Assembly (NCBI GenBank): GCA_903887485.1
Contig: CAISPV010000017.1
Coordinates: 1-46,932 of the forward strand
Length of the DNA stretch: 46,932 bases
Source of the DNA: an uncultured Desulfobulbaceae bacterium
GTDB lineage: Bacteria > Desulfobacterota > Desulfobulbia > Desulfobulbales > Desulfocapsaceae
Direction of reading: 5' to 3'
Positions within the stretch are counted from its first letter, which is position 1. Each line of letters begins with the position of its first letter. Below the pieces are notes generated by a model. That model saw nothing but the letters and a program-made list of their open reading frames with translations. It did no database searches and was not told the origin of the DNA. Shown here piece after piece: positions 8,059 through 19,200 of this stretch. The position numbers were made by a program, and so were the translations under genes.

Positions 8059-9468
8059 TCAGACGACAAACGATTGCAACGATTCAGGAATGACCACGTT
8101 CTCCAGTCCCAGCCCGGTCTGGAGATCATGGGCCAGGGTCTGCGCTGCCTCCTCTTCGCCGTGGACGATGAAGGTATGCTCCGGCCTTTTTCCCATCACC
8201 CGCACAAAATCCATCAGTCCGTCATGGTCGGCGTGGCCGCTGAAGCCGGTCTCGACTTCAACCTGGGCCCGCATCTGAAATTCTTCGCCGAAGATGCGCA
8301 CGATCCGCTCTTTTTCGATAATCCGGCGGCCCAGGGTATTCGGGGCCTGCCAGCCGGTAATGAGAATCGTGTTGCGGGGATCCTCGATGCGGCTGCGCAG
8401 ATGATGGAGGATGCGGCCGCCCTCCATCATGCCGCTGGCGCTGATGATGATCATCGGGCCTTTCATCTCGTTCAGGGCCTTGGACTGCTCAACCGACTGG
8501 GTATACTGCAGTTTATCAAAACCAAAGGGATTGTTGCCGTCGTCGGCCAGGATAAAGGCGCGGATCTCGGCATCATAGGTCTCGGGATGGAGACGGAAGA
8601 TGTCCGTGGTCTTGGTGGCAAGCGGGCTGTCGACAAAGATGGGCAGCTCGGGGATGGCCCCGCTGCTGTGCAATTTATGGAGGGAATAGACCAGTTGCTG
8701 GGTCCGGCCCACGGCAAAGGCGGGAATCAGCAGGGTGCCGCCGCGTTGCACGGTCTGGTTGACGATCCGTTCCAGCTCTTTTTCCGTTTCCAGATAGGGG
8801 GGGTGAGTCCGGTTGCCATAGGTGCTCTCCATGATCAGGATGTCAGCGCCGGCGGTGAGCGGTTCCGGGTCGCGGATGATCGGAATGCCCGGTCGGCCAA
8901 TATCGCCGCTGAAGACCAGACGCCGGGATTTCCCGGTCTCCTGATCATCAATGTCAAGGATGACATGGGCGGAACCCAGCATGTGACCGGCATCCATCAA
9001 GGTCAGATGCACCCCCGGGAAAAGCTGGTGGCGGCGATTATAGCTCAACCCCACGAACTGCTTCATGCTCCTGGCCACATCTTCCTCGGTATAGAGCGGC
9101 TCAAAGAGGTTCTGCCGGTTTTTCCGGCGCCGCTTGTTGACGAATTCCACATCCTTTTCCTGGATAAAGGCGCTGTCCATGAGCATGACGGCACACAGAT
9201 CGCGGGTGGCGGAGGTGCAGACAATATCTCCCCGGAAGCCGTTTCGGACCAGGCAGGGGATACGGCCCGAGTGATCGATATGGGCATGGGAAAGGATGAG
9301 GGTATCGATTTTCTTGCCCTGGCAGAATTCGCTGCGGTTGCGCTCAAAGGCCTCTTTGCGTTTTCCCTGGTAGAGACCGCAGTCGAGCATGATGGTTCTG
9401 CCGTTGACTTCAATAAGATGCAGGGAGCCGGTAACGGTCCGGGCGGCCCCGTGAAAGGTGATTTTCAT
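8059..9468 (-). CDS. metallo-beta-lactamase / beta-CASP ribonuclease-like protein
   Basis: A 469-residue protein of the MBL-fold RNA-processing group (related to CPSF-73 and archaeal/bacterial beta-CASP nucleases). The metal-binding motif LILSHAHIDHSGRIP is at residues 57-71. The second metal residues lie in DAGHMLGSAHV and VFSGDIGRPG. The beta-CASP insertion follows, with FVDSPLATK and SASGMMEGGRILHHL, and the RNA-metabolising motif GFSGHADHDGL is near residue 415. Members cut RNA endo- or exonucleolytically with two zinc ions. The start is 9 bp from the upstream kinase stop, suggesting one transcript. The RNA target is unknown. Confidence 0.9.
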   Translation of the reverse strand: MKITFHGAARTVTGSLHLIEVNGRTIMLDCGLYQGKRKEAFERNRSEFCQGKKIDTLILSHAHIDHSGRIPCLVRNGFRGDIVCTSATRDLCAVMLMDSAFIQEKDVEFVNKRRRKNRQNLFEPLYTEEDVARSMKQFVGLSYNRRHQLFPGVHLTLMDAGHMLGSAHVILDIDDQETGKSRRLVFSGDIGRPGIPIIRDPEPLTAGADILIMESTYGNRTHPPYLETEKELERIVNQTVQRGGTLLIPAFAVGRTQQLVYSLHKLHSSGAIPELPIFVDSPLATKTTDIFRLHPETYDAEIRAFILADDGNNPFGFDKLQYTQSVEQSKALNEMKGPMIIISASGMMEGGRILHHLRSRIEDPRNTILITGWQAPNTLGRRIIEKERIVRIFGEEFQMRAQVEVETGFSGHADHDGLMDFVRVMGKRPEHTFIVHGEEEAAQTLAHDLQTGLGLENVVIPESLQSFVV

Positions 9469-9477
9469 GATTTCCCT

Positions 9478-12400
9478 TTAAGGCTTGGGTTTGCTGGTTA
9501 CAGCATCCAAGGTGCGGAGTGCTGCGTCAAAATTGAATCCCTCAATCTGCTGCGAGAGTTCGTTGAAGTGTGTCCCGAGCGCGAGACGTAACAAAGGGGC
9601 TGATTCCCGTAAAAACAGGGTGGCGCGGCCGTTGTTTTCCGTCAGCAGGTCCTGCAATTCGGTTACAATCTGTTGCAGGCGGACCGGATCCGGTTGGATG
9701 ATGTCCGGGGAGTCCGTTTTTTCTTCCGGCAGGTCAAGAATTGCCGCCGCCAAGAGTGCCTGTTCCTGGGCCAGGGCCTTGATCAATGGCTCGGTTTCGC
9801 TGGCTGGCTGCTGCGCCCTGAGGGCGATTTCCAGTTGGGCCGCCAGATCCCGAACCCGGTTTGCCCCCATGGTGGCGGCAACCCCTTTGAGGCCATGGGC
9901 AAGATCCCGGCCTGCCTGGAAATTACCGGTGGTCAGCAGTGCAGTGATCCGGTCGGCATCATCCTTATGTGACAGGGAAAACTGGCGGAGGAGCTGGATG
10001 TATATGTTGACATCGCCGCGCAGATTGGCCAGACAGAGTGTTGGGTCGAGGTCGGGAATATGCCCTAACAACTCGTGCCAGTCCCTGACCTCTGGAGTCA
10101 TGACATCTTGGGCAAGAGGCGCAGGAGCAGGGATTGTCTGTTCCGGCAGCCATTTCAACAGGGTGGCAAACAATGTCTCCGGGTCCACGGGCTTGGCGAT
10201 GAAGTCATTCATGCCCGCCTCTATACAGGTACGGCGGTCTTCTTCGAAGGCGTTGGCGGTCATGGCCAGGATCGGCAGCTTCGTTCGGTTCGGCATCTTG
10301 CGAATCAACCGCGTAGCCGTCAGCCCATCCATCTCCGGCATCTGCATGTCCATCAGGATCAGGTCGTAGGCGGTGATGATGGTTTTCTCCACGGCTTCAC
10401 GGCCGTTTTGCGCGGTGTCCACTTCCAGGCCGGCCCCATGCAGCAGTTCCATGGCTACGTCTCGATTGATGGCATTGTCTTCGACCAGCAGCAGACGGGC
10501 ACCACCATGGCGACGCCGCAATGCCGCCTCGGTGTTCCTCTCGATCACGGTTGAGGTGGGAGCCATAATCCCGTGGCCCCGGCCGAGTCTGGCGGTGAAC
10601 CAGAAGGTGCTGCCTCGGCCCGGTTCGCTTTCAGCGCCTGTCTCGCCCCCCATCAGCTGCGCCAGCCGGGAGGTGATGGCCAATCCAAGGCCGGTGCCGC
10701 CGTACTTGCGGGTGGTTGAGACATCCGCCTGTTCAAAGGCCTGGAACAGAATGGGCAACTGCTCGGCCGCGATGCCGATTCCGGTATCCTGGACCTCAAA
10801 ACGGACCAGAATCTCATTGTCCCTTTCTTCAAGCAGCCGGGCGCGCAGGGCGATGGAACCGTGGTCGGTGAACTTGACGGCATTCGCGGCGTAGTTGAGC
10901 AAGGCCTGGCCGAGCCGGGTGGCGTCGCCTCGCAGCCAGCGGGGCGCATTATCCGTGTCCACAGTGATGGTTATCCCTTTACTTCTGGCCTCTTCTGCGA
11001 TCAGGGCATGGGCATGGTCAAAAATAGCATTGAGGGAGAAGTCCGTCACTTCCAGTTGCAGTCGACCGGCCTCAATCTTGGAGAGGTCGAGGATGTCGTT
11101 GATGATGGTCAGCAGATGGTGAGCGGCGGCGGTAATCTTGGCCAATTTGTCCTGCTGTCCCAGATCGTGGTTGTCGCGTTGCAGCAGATGGGTCAGTCCG
11201 ACAATGGCATTCATGGGGGTACGGATCTCGTGGCTCATATTGGCCAGAAAGGAGCCCTTGGCCAGGTTGGCGACCTCGGCCCGCTCACGCGCCTCTGCCA
11301 GTTGTGTTGTTCGCGTCTTCACCAGTTCTTCCAGATGATGACGGTGGCGATCCAGTTCCTGGCCCAACCGTTTTTTTCGGTGATGTCCTCTTTTATTGCC
11401 ATGTAATGGGTAATGTGCCCGTCCGGTTGGCGGATGGGGGTGATGATGGCGAACTCGATGTATTCGCTGCCATCTTTGCGCTTGTTGTAGAGCTCGCCTT
11501 TCCACGTCTGGCCATGGTTCAGGGCGTCCCACATGGCCGCATAGGTCGCAGTCGGGGTCTTTCCGGACTGGAGGATGCGCGGGTTCCGGCCGATTACCTC
11601 GGCGGGGGTGTAGCCGGTGTTGCGGATAAAGGCCTCGTTTATGTACTCGATGTTGTTATCGAGATTGGTGATGACGATGCTCTCCGGGCTCTGTTCCATT
11701 GCCAGGGAGAGTTTGTAGATTTTCTCTCGTGCCTCCTGGCGTTCGGTGATGTCTTCACCTGAACTGAGGCTACCGGCAATCTTGCCCTCATCGTTGGAGT
11801 AATAGGTATTGTGCCAGGCGATTAGGCGTTGGCTGCCGTCCCGGCACAATACCGGGTTCTCGACATATTCCCTGGCTGGTAAATCGCCGTCCACGATCTG
11901 CTGGAACAGGGGATAAACCGTCTCCATTCCTTGCGGTTGCGGCAGGCATGTTGCAAACCATATCCGTCCCAGGAGTTCATCCTCCTTGTAGCCCAGCAGT
12001 TCACATCCTTTGCGGTTGATCATGGTGATCTGGCCGTTGACGTCCAGGTTGACCATGATGGTCTGGATCGTATCAAGGTAGCGCTGGTTGCGGTCACGCG
12101 CCTGTCGCAGCGCTGCCTCACTATCCCGTCTCTGGGTATCGTCGCTGAATACCAGGACCACACCCAATAATATGCCATTGGTCGTTCTGATCAGCGCGGC
12201 GCTGTCGTGGACAGGGATCTCCCGGCCATCGCGGGCGAGTAGAAGAGTATGCTCGGCAAGATTCACCACTTCGCCGGAGGCCATGGCTTTTAGGGCCGGA
12301 TCTTCGACCGGCTCACGAGTCTGCTCATTGATGATCCTGAAGACTGACGTCAACGTCTGGCCCAGCGCCTGCCGACATGTCCAGCCGGTCAGGTTTTCCG

Positions 12401-13139
12401 CCTCCGGGTTCAGAAAAGTGATGCGGCTATAGCTGTCCGTGCTGATGACCGCGTCACCGATACTGGCCAGGGTCACGGTCTGGAGTTGCCGGCTCGCTTC
12501 CGTCTGCTGTCGTGTCTTGTGCAGCAACTCGCTCAGGACGCTGACGAGCACACCGTTGACGATGAGAACTGCCCACTGGAAAAGATCATGCTGCTGGGTG
12601 ATCCAGAAGTCATGAGCCGGTGGAATCAAATAAGCGGTGCTGGCGGCAGCGACTCCGGTGGCGACCAAACCGGGGCCAAGACCTCCCAGCACCGCACTGA
12701 GGATGATGGGAAACATAAAAAGGATCAGCATGAGTCGTTCGCCAAATGAAATAGTGATGCCCATGCGGACAAGCAGTATCGCCAGGGTTATTGTCACGGC
12801 AAAGAGATATATCTGCCAGCGCTGCCAGGAAACGAGCGTTGCCGGTCCCCCAAGGGCCTCGATGTCCGTGGCCGATGAACCAGGCAGACGCCGCAATAAT
12901 CTGTAGAGCAGCAGTGAGGTGATGCCCACAAACAACCAGCCCTTGAGGGTGGCGGCCAGAGTGATCAGAGACGGGTCGTTAAACAGCCAGGCCACGACCT
13001 TGTCGGAGAGCAGGATCCACAGGGAGGCAAACACCGCATACGTCAAGACAATACGGTAGATGCCGAGGGTCATGTTCTGGCCGGCTGGCAAGGAATGAAT
13101 GGAAGGATTGGGGTCTTGCATCATGGGGGTACACTTCAA
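9478..13139 (-). pseudogene. hybrid sensor histidine kinase split into two frames at an A7 run
   Basis: Two overlapping frames (13139-11319 and 11532-9478) together encode one hybrid kinase of about 1220 residues. Part one has two N-terminal hydrophobic segments, a DUF4118-like membrane region (WQIYLFAVTITLAILLV onward) and three PAS domains, ending near [10 protein letters not shown]. Part two continues with [16 protein letters not shown], a HisKA box [14 protein letters not shown] (His codon at 11230-11232), a HATPase with [12 protein letters not shown] and GGTGLGLAI, a receiver domain ([23 protein letters not shown]) and an Hpt domain ([13 protein letters not shown]). The break is at 11371-11377. 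It may be a real mutation, a sequence error or programmed -1 frameshifting. The HD-GYP regulator 83 bp upstream is a likely partner. The start is not certain: M6, M7 or M23 are alternatives. Confidence 0.85.
11371..11377 (-). other. frameshift point: slippery A AAA AAC in the kinase gene
   Basis: On the coding strand the zero-frame codons are GAA AAA AAC GGT, so the heptamer A AAA AAC is in the X XXY YYZ phase for -1 slippage. After a -1 shift the next codon is CGG, giving EKN-RLGQEL, which rejoins the kinase frame. The Shine-Dalgarno-like AGAGGA lies about 8-9 bases upstream, as in dnaX-type frameshift sites. A short stem CCAG-GAA-CTGG lies about 8-10 bases downstream. Confidence 0.5.
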
Positions 13140-13222
13140 TGAAGGTGTTTAAGTTGCCTGTGAGCCTCCGAAATCCCTTTGACCCTTTTCGACATGCTTA
13201 TGGCTCAGGGTGCAAACGATGG

Positions 13223-14320
13223 CTATCGGCCTTCCGTGTCACTGTAGCGGGTGGCGATGGTCTCAAACACGTCGAAAATGGCGAGAAAGGCCGCCACTAC
13301 ATCCGGATCGAACTGACGGCCATTTTCGGCGACAATGATCTCCCTGGCCGTGGCGAAGGAGAAGGGCTCTTTATAAACGCGGCGATTGATCAAGGCATCG
13401 AAGACATCGGCCATGGCCATCAGGCGCGCCGAGATCGGGATGGCATCTCCAGCCAGCCCATCTGGATAGCCGCTGCCATCCCAGCGTTCGTGGTGCCAGT
13501 GGGCGATTTCCTTGGCCAGCTCAAGAAACTTTACCGGTTGAGTGATATCGTGTTCCGCCTGTTCAATGGCCTGACTGCCAAGCTGGGCATGGGTCTTCAT
13601 GATCTCCCACTCTTCCGGGGTGAGTTTGCCGGGTTTGAGCAGGATGTGATCGGGAATGCCCACCTTGCCGATATCGTGCAGGGGCGCGGACTTGGTCAGA
13701 AGGGTGATATTGGCTGCGGTCAGGAATTCGCTGAAGCGGGGGTGGTTTTGCAGGTGATCGGCAAGGGCGTGAACGTACCCTTGGGTGCGGCGCAAATGGT
13801 TGCCGGTCTCCGGGTCGCGGGTCTCAGCCAGATGGGCGAGGGCGAAGATGCTCACGTCCTGGATGAGCAGGTTCTCCCCCATACGCCTGGCGACCTCCGC
13901 TTCCAGAAAGGCATTCTGGTCGCGCAGCCAGTCACGCGCCTGCTTCAGTTCCATTTGGGTGCGAACGCGGGCCAGGACAATAAGCGGAACAATGGGTTTG
14001 GTGATGTAGTCCACCGCGCCTATTTCCAGGCCGCGCATCTCTGCCTCGGTGCTGTCCATGGCGGTGACGAAGATGACGGGAATGTCACGGGTGCGCGGGT
14101 CGGCGCGCAGGCGGCTGAAGACCTCATACCCATCCATGCCCGGCATCATGACGTCGAGCAGGATCAGGTCGGGACTGGGGCTGGTGACGGCGAGCTGCAA
14201 GGCCTTTTCGCCGGAAGTGGCAACCCGTACCCGGTAGGCGGGCTGCAGGAGTTCATTCAAGACCGCCAGATTTTCAGGCGAGTCGTCGACGATCAGGATT
14301 GTTGATAAAGATTCATTCAC
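13223..14320 (-). CDS. response regulator with HD-GYP phosphodiesterase domain
   Basis: A protein of about 365 residues. The N-terminal receiver domain has ILIVDDSPEN, the phospho-acceptor in LILLDVMMPGMDG (Asp near residue 56) and the conserved lysine in VDYITKP. The C-terminal HD-GYP domain has LAETRDPETGNHLRRT, LHDIGKVGIPDHIL and HHERWDGSGYPDGL, i.e. intact HD and GYP residues, so cyclic-di-GMP hydrolysis is expected. No in-frame ATG exists near the front; GTG at 14320 is preceded by AAGGCGG at 8 bases and is preferred over TTG at 14323. The hybrid kinase lies 83 bp downstream, a probable cognate sensor. The 250-bp AT-rich stretch upstream of the gene (14324-14573) holds its promoter; no exact boxes were recognised. 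Confidence 0.92.
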   Translation of the reverse strand: MNESLSTILIVDDSPENLAVLNELLQPAYRVRVATSGEKALQLAVTSPSPDLILLDVMMPGMDGYEVFSRLRADPRTRDIPVIFVTAMDSTEAEMRGLEIGAVDYITKPIVPLIVLARVRTQMELKQARDWLRDQNAFLEAEVARRMGENLLIQDVSIFALAHLAETRDPETGNHLRRTQGYVHALADHLQNHPRFSEFLTAANITLLTKSAPLHDIGKVGIPDHILLKPGKLTPEEWEIMKTHAQLGSQAIEQAEHDITQPVKFLELAKEIAHWHHERWDGSGYPDGLAGDAIPISARLMAMADVFDALINRRVYKEPFSFATAREIIVAENGRQFDPDVVAAFLAIFDVFETIATRYSDTEGR

Positions 14321-14573
14321 CAAGACAACCGCCTTACTGATTGGGGCTTTTCAGTTATCCGTGTACGCTGTGGCGATCTGGACAGAGAAAAAGTTGTACT
14401 TCAGGAGTAATATCTTTTTTACCATAAAAAAAATAGCCCACCAAGAAAAATACCCATATCTTTCAGAATATACTCTTAAAAATATCCGGGAATGGCGCTC
14501 TTGCCATGATCAATTGAGCGGGAATGGAAATTTGGCATACCGGTTTTTTGGAGATTGATGAATGGAGTCGTGT

Positions 14574-16265
14574 TCACTCCCAACAGATCAGCATCTCATG
14601 CAGGCCGCTGGAACGGCTGATGGTGCGTTTGACTGCGGCATTGAAAATGGCCTGGTCGCTGGCAATCAGCACCCTGGTTCTGGCGCGGGTGACGGCGGTA
14701 TAGATCAACTCCCGGGTCAGGAGGGGGGTGTCGGCTGTGGGCAGGACCACCAGAACCTCGGCAAACTCGGAGCCCTGGCTTTTGTGGATGGTCATGGCAA
14801 AGACCGTTTCACATGCCGGCAGCCGGTAGGGCTGGTATCCTTTGAGGCTGCCGTCTTCGCGCTCAAACCAGACCTTGAGTGCGCCGGGAGTGGCGGACTG
14901 AGAGGATGGATCCGGCAGGCAGATGCCGATGTCGCCGTTGAACAGGTTCAGGCCGTAGTCGTTGCTCAGGATGATCACCGGTCGGCCGGGATACCAGCCG
15001 CCGGGCTGACATGGATACCCGCTGGCTGCCAGCTTTTGTTCCACCAGCCGGTTGAGGGTCAGGGCGCCGCCGGTTCCCAGTCTTATGGCGCAGAGGACCC
15101 GGAACCGGTTGAGGGACTGAAAGAGCTGCCGGATGTCGTCTTCCTGTCGGGAGTTGTTACCGCCGGGCAGGGCCGCTACCTTTTCCATGTAGCGGATATA
15201 TTGGGCCACAATAAAGTCCGGCAGTGGCTCCTGGAGGAGCTGGAGGCTTTTGGTTGTTGTTGCTTCTGGTGCATCGGAAGAGAGCATGGACCAGGCGGCA
15301 GCGCTGTCGTTTCTGTTCACGGCTTGGGCAAAGGCGCTGATCTCGAGGTTAAAGCGATAACTCTTGTGCAGGGTCACCGTATTGTCCGGCAGGGCCTGGA
15401 TGCAATCGGCCAGCACCGCGCCGGACTCAACCGAGGCGAGCTGGTCCTTGTCTCCCAGCAACACCAGTCTGGCGCCGGGTTTGAGGGCATCCACCAGTTT
15501 GCTCATCATGGCCAGATCGACCATCGAGGCCTCATCGACCACCACCACATCCCAGGGCAGGGGGTTGGCATGATTATGTTTGAAGACGGATGAATAACGG
15601 CGGACGCCAAGCAACCGGTGCAAGGTGCAGGCGCTGGTCGGAATCTTCTCCTTGATTGACGCGGAGAAGGGAAGTGCGGCCAGGCTTGTGGAAATGGATT
15701 CCTTGAGCCGCATGGCCGCCTTGCCGGTCGGGGCGGCCAGGGCGATCTGCAGGTCAGGCCCCAGCGCCAGCAGGAGCAGACCCAGAATCCGGGCCACGGT
15801 CCTGGTCTTGCCGGTGCCGGGGCCGCCGGATATAAGGGCCAGAGGCCGCGTCAGCGCCATCTCGGCTGCCTGGCGCTGCCAATCTGTTTCTGTATCTGTC
15901 TCCGGCCTCTGGCCAAAACAGGCTACGAGTTCCGCCTGATATTCAGGAAAAGTACATTGAGCCTGGGCCAGGGCCTTGAGTTGTTCGGCCAGCCGTAACT
16001 CGTAGCGATAGTAACGCTGAAGATAGAGCCTGCCGTGCCAGAGCACCAGCGGGGTGGTGATATCCGCGGATACCAGGCAGCTCCCGTGCAAGACCTGTTC
16101 TTCTTCACTGGTCAGGGGCAGGCAGCTATGCCCGGCGGTTAGAGACGCGGACAGCCGTTTGATCAGCAGTCCGAACCTGTCTGCCGCTATTCCGGTCAGC
16201 CCTGATTGTCTGGTCATGAAGCGGGCGAACTGGTGGTCAAGGGCGGTAAAAATCGGCTCATCCAT
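14574..16265 (-). CDS. recD: RecBCD enzyme subunit RecD
   Basis: RecD is the 5'-3' helicase motor of the RecBCD end-processing complex. The protein is 563 residues. Walker A is ISGGPGTGKTRTV (about 145-157) and the DEAD-like motif is VVVDEASMVD. Motif III is LVLLGDKDQLASVESG, and TIHKSQGSEF with YTAVTRAR form motifs V-VI. ATG at 16265 was chosen since it begins MDEPIF and overlaps the recB stop by 8 bp (ATGGATGA), giving translational coupling. The frame remains open further upstream but would lie deep in recB. Confidence 0.95.
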   Translation of the reverse strand: MDEPIFTALDHQFARFMTRQSGLTGIAADRFGLLIKRLSASLTAGHSCLPLTSEEEQVLHGSCLVSADITTPLVLWHGRLYLQRYYRYELRLAEQLKALAQAQCTFPEYQAELVACFGQRPETDTETDWQRQAAEMALTRPLALISGGPGTGKTRTVARILGLLLLALGPDLQIALAAPTGKAAMRLKESISTSLAALPFSASIKEKIPTSACTLHRLLGVRRYSSVFKHNHANPLPWDVVVVDEASMVDLAMMSKLVDALKPGARLVLLGDKDQLASVESGAVLADCIQALPDNTVTLHKSYRFNLEISAFAQAVNRNDSAAAWSMLSSDAPEATTTKSLQLLQEPLPDFIVAQYIRYMEKVAALPGGNNSRQEDDIRQLFQSLNRFRVLCAIRLGTGGALTLNRLVEQKLAASGYPCQPGGWYPGRPVIILSNDYGLNLFNGDIGICLPDPSSQSATPGALKVWFEREDGSLKGYQPYRLPACETVFAMTIHKSQGSEFAEVLVVLPTADTPLLTRELIYTAVTRARTRVLIASDQAIFNAAVKRTISRSSGLHEMLICWE

Positions 16266-19200
16266 TTTCGGATCCTCCACAGGCGCGACCGGTAGCCAGG
16301 CAGCGGTCGAGGCGTTCCAGGGTCGCACGATCGGGCAGATCACAATAGACCCCGCTTCCCGGCAAAGTCGGCTCCATCCCCCGGACAAAGAGGTACATCA
16401 CCCCGCCGAAATGGGTGCTATAATCATAGCCCTCCAAGTCGTTTTGCAGATAGCGGTGCAGCACCAGGGTGTAGAGCCAGTATTGCAGGCCGTAGTTATG
16501 GTCGCGCATGGCCTGCTCCAGCCCTTCCGGCCCATAGTCCGGCAGGTGGTTGCCCAGCCAGTTGCTCTTGTAATCCATGATGTAGAATTTTCCCTGATAG
16601 CGGCAGATCAGATCAACAAAACCGGTGAGATAGCCTTGCAGGGCCTTGGGCGTGACTGGAGTCACAGTCGTTTCTCCAGCCAGAATGGTGTTGATCTGCT
16701 CGGTGGAACTCGCCTGGAGCTGGAAATAAAAGGGCATCTCGCGGAGGATCTCGGATTGATTGAGAGCGGTCAGACAAAAAGGTGTGCTGCCATCCGCCAG
16801 AAACAAGGGGGTCTGCACCACCTTCTGGAGCAGGGCGGCCAGCCTGCCGGGACTCACCTCGACGCCGAACCAGGCGCATTGCTGGTGCAGGAGATTTTCG
16901 TATCCAGCGCCGGTGGCCAGGGTAGCAAAAGGGACCTCTTCCAGCAGCGCATGCACCACATTGCCCATGGCCGCCCCTTTCGGAAGATCAGGGAGGAGAT
17001 CGGTCTCGCTGGTTTCATTGGATAGGTCAGACCAGCGCGACTGATTCTCCGATTGATGGGCCGGGCCGAGGGTGGAAAGCGATGAATAGCTGTGCAACAG
17101 CCAGTCGGTGTGCAGGTTGCGGCCGGTGAATGATACGGGCATGAGCTCATCTGGCGCGGCCTTTCTGCTGGCCATCACCACGGTTTCATCATTGTCAGCA
17201 GCAATTAACTCGTAGGCCACGGAGTCGTTCGCCGCCTGTTCCCGCAGGGTCTGGATCTGCGTGGCAAAATCTTTTCCCTGCTCCAGGGAGAGCAGCCAGG
17301 CCAGCGACGGAACCATGGACTCGGTGACATCTTTGTTCCCCTTCACCTCGGCCCAGAAGGCATAACAGCGGTACGTGGCCCGGGTCAGGGCCACGTAGGC
17401 CAGACGCAGCTCTTCCGCCAGCTCCTCTGCCAGCGCCTGTTCTTTGTGCCGGGCAAAGTCCGGGGAGCCAAGATCGATGACCAGCGCCCGGTTTTCATCA
17501 TGACAGGTCACAAAATCCTTCTGTTTTTTCAGGAAATTGCCACGCTGCCAGAGAAAAGGGCAGAAGACCACGGGATATTCCAGCCCCTTGGCGCTGTGCA
17601 TGGTGACAATCCGCACCGCCTCTTCATCGCTCTCCAGCCGCAGCTCGGTATCTTCCAGGCCGTGCTGGTCATCCTTCATGGTCTGCAGCCATTGCAGGAT
17701 CTTGCCCGGCCCCATGGCCTCGTCCGTTTCTGCCGTCTGGATCAATTCAAGCAGATGGTGGATATTGGAGATCTTGCGTTCGGCCAAGGGCTGTCGGGCC
17801 AGGTTGAGCAGGATCTTTTCCGTGGCCAGCAGGCTGGTCATCATGGCCAGAAAGCCGCGTTCCTGCCAGAGCAGGTGATACCCATGGAAACGGGCCAGCC
17901 ACAGCTCCACCTGCTCAGAGTCCTGCCACAGTCCATACAGCTCCAGCCCGTGCATGCCAAACCAGGCGCTGGTGAGCGCGGTCTTCAGAAGCGTGGTGTT
18001 TCCTGGAGAGCAGAGCGCCTGTAGCAGCAGAAAGAGATCATGGCATTCATCGGTGGTGAACACGGACTGCTGACTGGCCATGACGGCTGGAATCCCGGCC
18101 CGGGCCAAAGCGGCCTGAAACTGGTCCGCCTGCTTATGGTTCCTGACCAGGACGGCGATGTCTCTGGGGGCCAGCGGCGTATCCTGGTCCGTTGCGGTCA
18201 GCATGATCGGCCCCTGCGGCCGCAGCAAACGGGCGGTCTCCGCGACCACAGAGGAGACAATCCGTTCCGTGGCCTTTTCGGCACTCCATCTGCCGTCATC
18301 GGCATCCGGGGCCGCGTCCAATTGGCAATAGGCCATGACCGCACTCTTCCCGTTATCGAGCAGTTGGCCATCATCCGCGCTTTTGGCGGGCAGGACCGGG
18401 GTATAGGAGAGTTCCCTGGTGGCAAAGGCATCTTCCCGCAACTGAAAGAGTCTGTTTATGGCCTCAACCAGCGCCGGATGGGACCGATAATTCTTCTTCA
18501 GTCCCAGATGAAAATCGGCCTGATCCCGGGCCTTGAAATAGGAGTAGATGTCCGCCCCCCGGAAGGTGTAGATGGCCTGCTTGGGATCGCCGATCAGGTA
18601 GAGATAGTGGGAGGAGCCTGCGAAAAGGGCGGAGAAGATCGAGTACTGGGCGTCGTCTGTGTCCTGAAATTCATCAATCAAGGCCACCTGGTAGCGTTTG
18701 CCGAGAATCTGCCGCAGTGTCGGCCCTTGTTCGCCGGCCAGGGCCTTTGCCAGTTGGGAGATAAGATCGTCAAAGGAAAGCAGGTTCTGTTGCCGGAGGG
18801 TCTGGGCCAGACCGGTGGAAAGTTCCCGGACCAGTCCGATGCGGAAGGCCAGGGCCACAGTCTGCCGGGCCTGGAGAAAGTCGGCAATCTCCTGATCTGC
18901 CAGCGGCAAGGCGGTGAGGAATTCCTCTTTTTTCTCCTCGCCGCTTTTTTCCTTGCTGCTCCTGAACTTGCCGCCATGCAGTTCTGCCCTGATCCCGGCG
19001 GCGCTGAGACGCTCGATATTGGCCGGCGGTTGCAGGCTGTGTCCCTCGAGAAAATCATCAACCTGCTGCCACCAGCCGGAAAAATTGGTTTGCAGCTCTT
19101 TCGTAAATTTCCCCTCGTTCACCGCCTTTTGCAGCAAGGGATGCAGGGTGGCGGCGTTGCTCTGCCACCAGTCGGAGAGGTGGTTCAGGCTCTTGTCGAA

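Noticed and set aside
7762-9591. 609-codon plus-strand open frame
   Set aside because: Shadow of the beta-CASP and SpmAB genes; no RBS and no recognisable domain.
14560-14580. Terminator after recD (GGAGT/ACTCC stem)
   Set aside because: Only a 5-bp stem overlapping the stop codon and no T-tract.
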